This document shows, piece after piece, positions 12,301 through 24,300 of a stretch of 64,000 nucleotides of DNA. The first letter of the stretch is position 1, and each line of letters opens with the position of its first letter. The translations under genes and the position numbers were made by a program. The notes beneath the pieces are model-generated. The model had not been told where the DNA came from, did no database searches, and worked only from the letters and a program-made list of their open reading frames with translations. The stretch is taken from positions 2,666,001-2,730,000 of the forward strand of contig PUFA01000182.1 of assembly GCA_003508835.1 (NCBI GenBank). Reading direction: 5' to 3'. The DNA comes from Eonycteris spelaea. Lineage: Eukaryota; Chordata; Mammalia; Chiroptera; Pteropodidae.

Positions 12301-15300
12301 CCCAGACTTGCACTTGGGCTGGTGGGGATTGGAGGCTCCCCGCTCTGCCTTCTGTCTCCCTGTTGGTCACTGTCCTCTCCCGGAGTGGCCTGCTGAGGTT
12401 CTGCCCCTGGCCTCTCAAGTCAGACCATGTGCGCATTTCAGTCATGTGTAAGCATGTTGTTAAAGTGGCTTTTGAAGACTACTGGGTAATACACTTCTTC
12501 CCTGGCCCCAGTACCGTGAGCATATTTTGATTCTCACCTGATCGTGGCATGGACAGAGGGGCATGTCAGTGAGATGGGACTCGCCTCTCCCAGTCTCAGA
12601 CTGTGTGCTGGATACCAGAGCTCTGGGTGCTAGTGGCCGGGCCAGATACTCACGAGTGCTGGTCGCCCCGCACAGTGACCTGGCGGCCTTGGAGTGGGCT
12701 CCCAGGTGGACGCTCTGGGCAGGCCAGCTGGCTATGCATGTAGTGAGCGGGTACTGATACCTGGCATGGGCTGAGATGTGGGTCTGGGAATTCGGCACTG
12801 CCACATTCACGGTTCTGGGGGGCCGACCCACAGCTGCGGGCCAGGCTGCTCAGCAGTGCTACAGAGTCTAGATGCCAGGGCACGGGGTGCCGCCTTGGCC
12901 GGGAGTGGCTCTGGGGAGGATGAGGGGGCTGGGCAAGCACTCCATGCAGGTCACTGGGACAGAAAACGGGAGGGGAGCAAAAGAGAGGAGGGCGAAGGGG
13001 CTCTAGTCGCCTGGATGCCAGGATGCCAGCTAGCCTGCCGAGGCCCAGCCGTGGTTTTCCTGCTGGTCATCTTGGCACATCCTGTCCCTTACCTGTCTTT
13101 TTGTAATGACCTCGATTTAGGCATAGGTCTGTCACTGCTTCACACTGAGGTGTGTTAAAGGCGGCCACTTAGACCCGCCCTGCTGGGGAGGTGGCCCGAG
13201 CCTGAGACATCCTCATATCTCAGCGGACGATACCCTCATTGCAGTAAGACTTAACGACCTTGGCCACTGCCGCTGCGCCCTCTGCCCGTTGCGGTCTCAA
13301 CCTCATGCACAGAGTCCCGTTTTTACGCAGCCCCGCCTGCCACTGCCATCCCTCTCGTTCACGTCCCCGGCGTTGGCAGTCCGCGTGTTCCGTTTTAAGC
13401 GAACCCGAGACTCCTGAGCGCAGCTGCCGCAGACCTGCCGGCCGGGCGGGGTGTCCTCCCGCTAGCGCCACCGTGTCCTCTCCACGGGGCCCCCCTTCTG
13501 AGCAGCTGTGTCTGCCGCGCTGCTGGCCCTTTGCGCCTCACACTGGGAGGAAAGTCTGGCCGTTCGGGCCCGGGTTCTGCGCTGTGGGTCCCTAGGTGGT
13601 GGTCTCTCTTCAGCCTGGCCTGGAGGGACTTTAAAAGTGATCATTTCCATGTCACTGTCACAGTCCAGAGCTTACCTCCTAGATTGCACCTTGGTATTAT
13701 TTTGCCACATGTCAGTGTATGAAAGTTTTGCGGGTTCTTTATGAGGTGTCTGCTCAAACATGAGCTTGTCACATAAAACAGCCCTTACCACACGCCATGA
13801 GCGGGGACGCTTCTGCCACCGTGCTCAGTGAGAGTAGAGTGGGGGGCCGCCGGTGGATGGCTTCAGAGCAGGGTGGGGCGCAGGCTGAACCTTCTGCTTT
13901 GGGAGGGGCCCGGAACAGTGGCCCCAGTCATGGGGGAGACACCCCAGTGGAAGCAGAGGTGACGGGGCTCCCTGCCGTGGGCCCGATGGGTGTTTGGGGC
14001 TAGCCGGCCAAGCCGCTTCCTCTGGAGCCCAGGCCTCGTTGCACCCCTTGGATATGGGCCATGCGGGGTATGGGGACACCCTCCTCCTACACCCATGCCA
14101 CTCCCCTCTTAGTGACAGTGAGGATCTGGCTGCTCCATGTTACTCCTCGGCCTGGCAGGGGCATGGGGACCCAGGTGATGCGTGCTTGGCACCCGCCCCT
14201 AACCCTTTTCCCTCCCCTTGCAGGACCTGAGCAGCCCCAGCCAGTATGACACTGGTGTGGCTCTGACCGGCCTGTCCTGTTTTGTTACCCCAGATCTTGC
14301 CAGAGACTTGGCCAACGACATCATGACACTGGTGAGTGTGCGAACGTGCCGCCTCCCCTTGGCCTTTGCTCCGTGAGGGGATTTGGAAAGCACGGGTGCG
14401 GGGAGAGCCGAGGCTGAATGTCACGCAAGAACTCTCAGGCGTGTGGAAGTGGGCCGGGGTCCCCGGGAGGAATGGGGGAGTACAGTCAGTGGCTTCATCT
14501 CCATCATTGTCGTTCTCGCATTTTTTCTTTATCTCCTTTGAAATAGTCCTGCTTGGGGAAGGGGTGGGTGTCGCTGGTGGGTGAGGTTTGGCTGAGGATG
14601 TTCACCCACGTGGTCAGGCACGTGACCCGTCAGTCACTCTTTTCCTGAAGCTTAAGTGACCGTAGCAGGTGTCTCAACAGGTGGCATAATCAGAGTGACA
14701 TTTTTCTTCCTTCCCCATCCCTATGCCATTATCGCTGTCTGACCACAGATCGACTGCTCAGGGCTCAGTTGACCCGAGAGGCATAACCCCAACCAGTCTT
14801 GTCCTCCAGGGTGTCCAGAACCTCACCCTAAACATGGATGTCCTGGAAATCACGACCTCCCAAGACACTGCGCCAGGTCTCCAGGGGCGCTTCTTTCCCC
14901 TGTCACCACAGCCTCACGGAAGGCCACTCTGTCCTCAGGCGATCAGCCTGTTCGCTGTGCAGGTCCTGGCCCCAGTCTCGAGAGGACTGCCAGCGAATCA
15001 GCTTCTAGATCAGGCAGCCCTTGGCCGTCAGCCACCAGGCTTTTTATGCGAACGCGGGCCCCCCCCCCATTTGTTCACAGGGTCTCGTGGCAGCTTCTGG
15101 GCTCGAAGGCAAAGCCGAGTAATTGGACAGTGACCTGGCCCACCCAGCCAAAAACCTTGACCTTTAGATGATTTCAGAAAGTGTGCTGACCAGTCTAAGT
15201 GGCAGCAGTTCGAGCCCACGGGGTACTAGCGAGCTGCTCACAGGGCTGGGGTAGCTCTCTCAGGAGGTGGCGCCCGGGGGCCTTGGCCCCTTGGCATCCT

Positions 15301-18300
15301 GCACTGGGAGCAGCTGGAGGCCCGTGTTGGCAGGCAGAGGCACCCTTCGCAGTGTGGCCTTCCTTTCCTGCCCACGGCCCTTCACTGGGCCCCAGGGAGC
15401 CAAGGAGGAGAGTCAGCCCGTGGAGGCCAGGCCTAGGGTCACGGACGCAGGGAGGCAGGTTTTGGTTCTGCCAAGGACATCACTGAGTGATCCCTGGGTT
15501 GGTGATGCTTGAAGGCGGGAAGCTGGAGAAAGGTTCTTCCGGGGCACGGAGGTGAGATGTGGGCATGTGTAGGAGAGCAGGGCAGGTGTGAAGGTAAGTA
15601 TGCAGGTGAGCAGGGAAGGTGTGGCAGGTGAGCACATAGGTGTGCGTGACCAGTGAGCACGTAGGTGCACAGGGCATAGTGTCAAGGGGAGCCGACTGAC
15701 ATCTGCTCCTACAGATGTCGCACACCAAGCCGTACATCCGGAAGAAGGCTGTGCTGATCATGTACAAGGTGTTTCTGAAGTACCCCGAGTCTCTGCGCCC
15801 AGCCTTTCCCCGCCTGAAAGAGAAGCTGGAGGACCCTGACCCTGGTTCGTTGGTTTAAGATGGGGACCATGCGGGGCCATAGTGCTCAGCCAGTGTCTGG
15901 GGCCTGGTGGGGGGTGTTGTGAAGTAGGTGTGCCGGGCAGTAGGTCCCCAGAGGTCTGAGCTACAACCCTTGTCCCCAGAGGCATCTCCAGAAGGTTTCT
16001 GGCACCACCATGGGAGATTGGGCTCTGGCATCCGCCGTTTCTCCAGGCAGCCCTGGTCCCGTTTATTGGTGCGGGATTTAGGCACCAAGATCGGGGGTCT
16101 GGATATGCTCATGCTTCTAGGGTGCGCACGCGCTGGGCCCTCAGTAGACCCTTGCGCACTGGGCTACATGAGCTCACCCCGATGCCTCCCGCGCGCCACA
16201 CAGGGCCCAGCTCGGCCTGTCCTCCGCAGGGGCCTTGGGCTAAACAGATGTAGAATAGCGTCTCAACCAAGTGCGGGGTCCGACATGTCTCGGGGGTCTG
16301 CCCTACGTCACGGGGACTTACAGAGTGCCGAGAGGTCCGTCTGGGCAGCAGCCAAGGCAGCAGGCAGGGCGGCGGGGGGCGCAGGAGTGCAGCTGCCCGG
16401 GTGGAGGGCAACGCGGTCCCTTCACGTAGTGGGTGGCTTGCCCCTCATGTCTCTTGGATCGTGCAGGGCCCGGTCCCGCAGCCTTGGGTGAGGGACAACA
16501 CCTGTTGCCTTGGGCTCGCTTCTCGGCCCTCTGGTGGTCTGGGCTCCGAGGGGTTGGGGTTTGGGCTGTGCCCAGAGGTGATGGGCACAGTACTGGGCAC
16601 AAGTGGGAGTACTGACATGGAATGGCCAGTGTGCTGAGGAACCCTCTAATTGATGGAGACCCTTCTTACATCACAGGGGTCCAGTCGGCAGCGGTCAACG
16701 TCATCTGTGAGCTGGCCAGGCGCAACCCCAAGAACTACCTTTCCTTGGCCCCGCTGTTCTTCAAGCTGATGACCTCCTCCACTAACAACTGGGTCCTCAT
16801 CAAAATCATCAAGCTGGCAAGTGGCCTGACCTTCCTTCCTCTCGGCAGTGGCAAGGCCATGGGGTATCCTGGGAGGTCTTGGTGTGGGGATAGCAGTTGG
16901 GCTTGGCCACTGTGGTGCGGAGACGCAGACGCACTGTCCCGCCCCTGCTGCCTGGGGCTCACTGGTCTCTCTTCCCTAGTTTGGTGCTCTGACCCCCTTG
17001 GAGCCGAGGTTGGGCAAGAAGCTGATCGAGCCTCTCACCAACCTGATCCACAGGTGAGCCTCAGGCAGGCCTTTGCTCCCTGGGGCAGCCCAGGGAATGT
17101 TCTGGATCAAGATGCAAACGTGCAGTGTGAGTGCTGCAGAGGGCTGTGCCCGGCACCCGCCCACCCTCCTGGGACGTGGTTGGGCTGCTGTCCCCTCTCA
17201 GGTTCTGAAACAGGAAACACAAAACAGAGGGAGGAAAGACGCCCCCCTCAGCCCCATCACTGTGGGCCTCGGTGGGCTCAGGGAAGAGCTGGCTGGTAGA
17301 TCTGCTCCACGGTCCCCCCCACCACCCCCCCCCGGGCTTCAGCCCCCGGCTCACCATCCGACGAGATGCTGTAAGATAAAAAGTTAAAGCAGATTTCTAG
17401 GCTTGGATGGTTTTGGTTATAAATAACGAGTCACAGAGTTTACAGCGCAGCTCTGGTTTTCAGAGGGGATCGCAAGGCCATCGGCCACATGACTGGCAGG
17501 TGGACTGGCTGTGACAACCGTGCTCCCTGGGGCACACTGGGCAGTCGGGCTCAAGAGACCCCTGTGGGAAGGAGTGTCAGGGGTAGGTGCGCTTGGTGCC
17601 CACCTCCGCCGTCAGCCGGGGCTGTGCTCCCAGACGGGGTTGCACCGGGGCCCGGGCTTCTGTGGTCTGCCTGCCCCGTGCGGCCACACGCGACTTCCCT
17701 CAGGCTCCCTGTCAGAGTGGAACCAGACAGCGGTGTTCCAGGCTGCTGGAATTCTCTCCGTGCTGCCAGAGCAGGAAGGGGATTTGGCTTTCCTTCATGG
17801 ATGTCACACAGCTGGGTGGTGAGGGCAAAGGGCACCCAGGGCCACCTGTGGTGACTAGGAGGGGGGTGCGCGCTGCGCCTACCCGCCCTGAGCCTCCGAT
17901 GATGTGGCTTTCAGACCTCAGTTGTCACAGCCGCATCTTCTCAGACACAGTGCAGAGGAGCACGGGCGGCCCTCACACCTCGTCTCTGTTCCTCCCCCAG
18001 CACGTCTGCCATGTCCCTTCTCTACGAATGTGTGAACACCGTCATCGCAGGTGAGAGCTCCTTACCTGGTTCTGGAGCAGGAGGGTGCTGGTCCTGGCGG
18101 TGGGACTTGTGACAGGCCAGCCCCTGATGGCCATCCCCAGGCCCCACCAGCGTGTTGCAAGGTCCCCCGTAGTCACAGCTTTCTGACCTTACCCCCGATT
18201 CCCACACCCTCAGTGCAGGAGGTTTCCTCCAGTCTCTAAGCCCCGCCAGCCCCGCCAGGCCCGCCTGGCCCCCTTGGGAAGTGTCGCAGCCAGAACCCAC

Positions 18301-21300
18301 TGCCCTCACCCAGCCTCCGGGGTCCGCTCCTGCTGCTCGAGGCCTGGTCCTCACGCCCGGCATGGGCCTTCTTTGTTCTGTTTCTAAGCAAACCTCTGGC
18401 ATTATCCACCTCCCCTGTGGGTACCTAGGAGTGGGGGTCCTCAGCAGATGGGCTTGTGAGACGCAGTCACGTGTGCTCCTGGGAAGGTCTCCCGAGAGGC
18501 CCTTTGTGGGGGTCAGGACCTGGTGCAGGGCCCTGTGGAGCACTGCGGATGGCCATGTGTCCACAGCGCCAAGGAGTCACAGGTCCCCCTCCCCTGGTGT
18601 CCATTGCTCCTGGACCTGGCTGATCACCTCCTGCGTCACCGTCTGGGCCCCACGTCCCTGCCGCCGGGCATCCTGTAGACTGGCAGTGGGAGCTGGCGCC
18701 TCGGGGCCTTAGCCTCTCGTCTCTGCCCGCCCTGGCCAGAGTGGCCAGGGACAGCCTCATGGCCCCTCCTTCGCAGACCCGCGGACAGCCTCACGTTTAG
18801 CGGTTCATAGGAAGGTGGCCCAGGGTCTGTGCCCCAAGCCTGTAGCTGCATGGCCTCGGCTGTGACACTTGAGGCTCTGTAACAGTGGAGAGTGAGGGTG
18901 GGCGTGCTCAGCGGCTGGTGCCTGGAGGTGGGGCACGCAGGTCCCGGGAACAGGGCTTCTGCCCCTGGAAAGTTGGAGGGCATGGCGGGACCGGAAATGG
19001 CTCTGGGGTGGATGGGGGTCTGGCAGGGCCTCTCTGGGGGTGTCACAGGGTCATTGAGCCTGGAGGGTGTGGCCTGACCTCCACAGAACTGTTTTGGGCA
19101 GAGACGCTTGGTACCCCTGGGGCGTTCGTCTGCTCTTGGCCACACAGACGCCATGCCCAGGGTTCTGAGGGGCTGGTCACGCAGACGCCTCTGCCCAGCA
19201 CGTCCAAGATCCCAGACCCCAGGGGGAGGGTGGTGCTCGGTGTGAACCGTGTGTGTTTGCACAGAGCGCTTAGCGCTTGGGGCCCTGTCGGGGTGGTGGC
19301 AAGAGCCCTGGAGCCCAGTTCCAGCCGCCACCGAGGGCTAGCCCTGCAAGCTGGCCCTCCCAGGGAGCGCGCCAGCCCACTGTGTCCACTCTCCGCGTGA
19401 AGGTCAGCCAGGCCGAGCGTTCCTGCTGTGGCGGGCTTTCTGGCTTGGGCACCGCCCCCCCCCCCCCCCACTGGATGCACAGTGGACAAGCTGAGCGGCT
19501 CCTAAGCCAAGGCTGTCTGTTTCAGTGCTCATCTCGCTGTCGTCCGGCATGCCCAACCACAGCGCCAGCATCCAGGTGCGTCCCGGGCCGGCTGCTGCTA
19601 GGCCTCTTCTGCCCCCTGTCCCCACCTGGGGAGCCCTGCCCCGTGGTCTGACAGGCGCCACCACCATTCATGCCTAGCGCCCTGCACTATGCAGCGGCTC
19701 CTGGTCCCCTTGCAGCCACCTAGACACGTGCCTGTTTTGTTCTTTCTCCTGAGATCCCCAACCACCCTGGCTCTCCCACTTCTTTGTGACCCCTGTAAAT
19801 GCCATGTCCACCCTGGAGCACAGAGCCCCGGGGGCTCCATAAGTGGCCTAGGGACTGTTGTGATGGTCACCCCATCGTTTTGGGAGTTGGAATTATATTT
19901 AAGTTACACAAGTAACACAATGGCACAGAAGGCACCACAATACTGTCCTTATGTTCTTACACATTGGGCACCTGTGGGAAGCCCCAGGGTGTCCCGTGCG
20001 TGTTCTGTGGACCCTTCTGTGCATCCATGCTGGGCTCCTGCTGCTGTCCATGTCCTTGCCAGCACCTGTGGGCAGCCCTGCGTGGTGGGTGGGCCTGGCA
20101 TGGCTGTATGCACCGTCGCTTCAGGGACGTCATCAGTGCTGTCTCCCTGTTTGCAGCTTTGTGTCCAGAAGTTGAGGATATTAATAGAAGACTCCGATCA
20201 GAACCGTAAGGCACTCCCCTTGGTGGAGCTGTGTGCGTTCTCCCTGGGAGGCGTTGGTTGCGGTGACTCACGGCTCCCTGGTGGCTTTCCCAGCTGACAG
20301 AGCAGCCCCGCTGGCTGCATGCACTTTTCCTCTAGAGACGTGTTCTGTTGAGAAGCTCTAGCCAGTGATACCGGTGGCCCGAGGTTCCAGAGTTGTTTGT
20401 TCGGAGCAGGGCCAGCCCGTAACTTTTTTAGCTTTGAGGCCACATGGTCCTTGCTGCTGTAGCTCAGAAACCACCTCAGTGACGCCATGTACGTGATGGG
20501 CGTGGCTATGGGCCAGTTCAGTATCGTTTGCAGAGCAGGCTTTGGGTTAGACATGGCCTGTGGGTGGCAGTTTGTCACTCTTGGTTTAGATTATCTTGCA
20601 TCGGGGCCTACAGGGGCGCTTGGGGGCCCCTGGTGTGTGAGGGTCTCACCAGGCCTGCGGAGCCTGGGACTTCTCTGTCCACTCTCCCAGTGCAGGCCAG
20701 GAAGAAAGGTGGGTGTCATGTTCATTGCCACATTTAGAACATGTCAGCGACCACTTTGATAGCAGAGATAACAGCGCTGAGTGGGAGGGGCCCATCCCTT
20801 ATTTCTCAGTGCCCACCCTGAGAACATCCTTCGAGTCCACCAGGACACCCAGGCTGTCAGGGCTGAGCGGTGGGCCATGCTGCAGGCAGTGTCGGACCCC
20901 GAGCCTGTCATGGCGCACCAGGGTCTGTGTCTTGCATCCCCTCAGTGAAGTACCTGGGGTTGCTGGCCATGTCCAAGATCCTGAGAACACATCCCAAGTC
21001 TGTGCAGGCCCACAAGGACCTCGTCTACAGTGCCTGGATGACAAGGACGAGTCCATCCGGCTACGTGCCCTCGACCTTCTGTACGGAATGGTGCGTGCCT
21101 CTGGGTGGGGCGGCCACGGCTCCACGTCCCCGCGCCCGGCCCACCCTTACCAGCGCCCCTCCTCCCCAGGTGTCCAAGAAGAGCCTGATGGAGATCGTCA
21201 AGAAGCTGATGAGCCACGTGGACAAGGCCGAGGGCACGGCGTACCGGGACGAGCTGCTGACCAAGATCGTTGACATCTGCAGCCAGGCCAACTACCAGCA

Positions 21301-24300
21301 CATCACCAACTTTGAGTGGTGCGTCCCCGCCCCGGGCACGCGGGACAAGCAGCCTGCCGGGCGCATCTCAGCAGCCCCCTCCCGCAGGTACATCAGCATC
21401 CTGGCAGAGCTGACCCGGCTGGAGGGCACCCGCCACGGCCACCTCATCGCCTCGCAGATGTTGGACGTGGCCATCCGCGTGAAGGCCATCCGCAAGTTTG
21501 CCGTGTCGCAGATGTCCGTGCTGCTTGACAGCGCCCACCTCCTGGCCAGCAGCACCCAGCGCAACGGGATCTGTGAGGTGCTCTACGCAGCTGCCTGATC
21601 TGCGGGGAGTTCTCCGAGTGAGTGGGTGCCTGGGCCCCCGGATCCTGGGTTCCGGGAGAAAGGCACAAGGGATGAGGGAGCGTGCCCAGCTGTCCCTTCT
21701 CTGGCACGGCTGCGCAAAGCCCGGTTCCCCTGGCATGGCGTTCTGGCCCTTCCTCGTTGGGGCCCAGTCCCTGTTGCTGGGGAACCCAGGGCCTGCTGTC
21801 CTCGCAGGCATGGGTCTCTCTCTGAGTCTGCCTTCCTGTTCTGCCCATTTCTTTGTTCGTCACAAGAGTCTCGCGGGGGACAGTTTTTGTTTGTTTGGTG
21901 TTTTCCTCTTTTTTTTTTATTTGGCATTCAGGAGTTTCTGTCACGTCATTGCCATGGTTTGTCCTTTCGTATTCTCTTCGTAGCCCTGTCTCTGGACGGG
22001 GTCGGAGGCTGCCCTAACCCCAGAACAGGGCGCCTGCCCTCTCTTCCTGCTCCTGGAAACCTCATGGTGAGGGCCGGTGGGCATGCACTCCCTGGCCTCC
22101 CGCCCCAGGCACCTGCAGAGCCCCACCAGACCCTGGAGGCCATGCTGCGGCCCAAGGTCACCACTCTCCGGGCCACATCCAGGCAGTGTACGTGCAGAAC
22201 GTGGTGAAGCTGTATGCGTCCCATCCTGCAGCAGAAGGAGCGGGCCGCGGACGCCGGGGCGGCGCAGGAGCTCACCCGGCTCTGGTGGAGCGGCTGCCAC
22301 AGTTCGTGCAGAGCGCAGACCGGAGGTCCAGGAGCGGGTAACGCCCGGCACGGGCTCCTTGGGGCACAGGTGGCACCTAGGGAGGACAGGGGTGTGTCAG
22401 CTGAGAGACGATCTAAGGGTGTGCGTTCGGCAGACTTGAGTCATTGGCCCAAGAGGGAGACGTCCACGTGGTGGCAGGGTTCTGGGGGTGGGTGCACTGC
22501 TGCTCACCGCAGAGGAGCCGGGTTGGCACAAGCTGAGGGTAGCGACGTGGGCATCAACGGTCAGGCGGCCTGGCTTCTGGCGCCCTGGCGACATGGAGCT
22601 TCTCAGGTCCCCAGACTGCACGCGGTACTTCCTAGTGCTCAGTGGACCACGGTGCTCTCTGAGATCGAGGTGGGTGTGTGACGTTAGCCTGCCCAGTGGC
22701 CGGGAACCCTGGTTCCCGGGCAGACTGCGGCCAGACACTGCACTCCTGGGAGCCCTGTGTTGGAGCTGCATACCACTGCTGGCATCTGGGGTGCAGCCCT
22801 GCCTGGCAGTTCTCATGGGATGGTGTGTCTCTTATGGTCCCAAGTCTGTCCTTCACTTCCTTTAGTTAAAGACCATAGGCAGGTTCCTTTCCGGCTGGGT
22901 CCTTTCACGGCCGAAGGCTCCCTGGGGAGCCTTCTGAATGTCCCCATCAGGGCTCCAGCCTTCCCCGGGCTGGGCCTCCGCATGGGCTGAGAGACGCCCT
23001 GCAGGTGCTGCGTGGCTTTTGCAGCCCTGTTCTCCGTGACTCACTCATGTCCCTCTGCGGCCCCTACAGGCATCTTGCGTCTTACACCTTGTCAAGCACA
23101 TCCAGAAGCTTCAGGCCAAGGACGTGCCTGTGGCAGAAGAAGTGAGTGCTCTCTTTGCCGGAGAGCTGAACCCCGTGGCTCCCAAAGCCCAGAAGAAGGT
23201 TCCGGTCCCCGAAGGGTGAGCCGTGTGGCCTGTCAGAGGACACGGAGCCGGGGGCGGGTTGCTGGCCCCAAGGGGGGTGGTGGAGCAGCACTGCACCCTA
23301 AATCTGAGTCTAGGCTGGGTAGGGCCCGGAGGGAGGGCCGCCATGCCTGAGCACCCGTGGACTGGACGGGCCGTCACATAGACTCTGGTGGGTGCTCACT
23401 AACTCTCATGGGCCCTCTTTGGTTCCATCCCTGGTCCCCTACCCCTGGGAAGTGGGTCTGCTGATGGCCTTTGCCCACAAATCTCTACTGGAGACAGCAC
23501 AAGCCTACGTGGGGGCCCAGAATACAGGGAGGGCTGCAAGGGACAGCCTGACTCCGGGGTCCTCTGGGCTTTGTCTCATCCGCCGTGACCCCTGCTGTGA
23601 GTGTCCCAGGGTCAGTCACCCGGGCCGGAGCCACTGTATGACCTTGCCGTGTCCTGCAGGCTGGACCTAGACGCTTGGATCAATGAGCCGCCCTCTGACA
23701 GTGAGTCTGAAGACGAGACGCCCAAGGCCATCTTCCACGATGAGGAGCAGCGACCCGTCAAGCAGCGGCCACCTGAGGCCGACGAGGAGGAGCTGGCCCG
23801 GGTGAGCCCGGTGGCCCCGTGGCAGCTGGGCCACTGAGCAGGCTCTGTGCCGCATTGTCCCCTGGTCTTCTGAGTGAGCCCAGCCTTGGTGTCAGAGTTG
23901 AGTTTTGCTGGAATGAAAAGCTTCTCTTTTCGACCCCAGAGCTCCCTGGAGGAAGCCTTGGGGCCCGGCCTGGCTCTAGTCTCAGCTGTGTCCCCACACC
24001 TGCTCCTTCCCACCGCCTGCCTCAGTCTCCCTGTGGTCCAAAGCCCACAGGGAGAGCGCCGAGGGCCCCACAGTGGGGGGGCGGGGCACAAGGCTCGTGT
24101 CCCATGTGTTCACTGGCCTTGACTCCTGTCCCACAGCGTCGAGAAGCCCGGAAGCAGGAGCAGGCCAACAACCCATTCTACATCAAAAGTTCCCCATCTC
24201 CCCAGAAGGTAAGGCCACCCTGGAACGTCCTTCAGAGACATCCCCACAGCCGTTCCAGGGCACGCACCAGGCCCCCGTCTTGGTACAGCCAGCGGCAGGA

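Larger units (their letters stand above)
9728..14223 (+). other. AP3D1: AP3D1 introns 2-4
   Basis: Non-coding sequence around exons 3 and 4. It includes the minisatellite (9769-10165) and an AT-rich block at 11085-11240, against a GC-rich background. I recognise no other gene or RNA. Confidence 0.7.
14332..20945 (+). other. AP3D1: AP3D1 introns 5-11
   Basis: GC-rich intronic sequence around exons 6-11 with little recognisable repeat. It holds C homopolymers near 15061, 17318 and 19457, the last about 14-16 bases long. Nothing else recognised. Confidence 0.7.
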
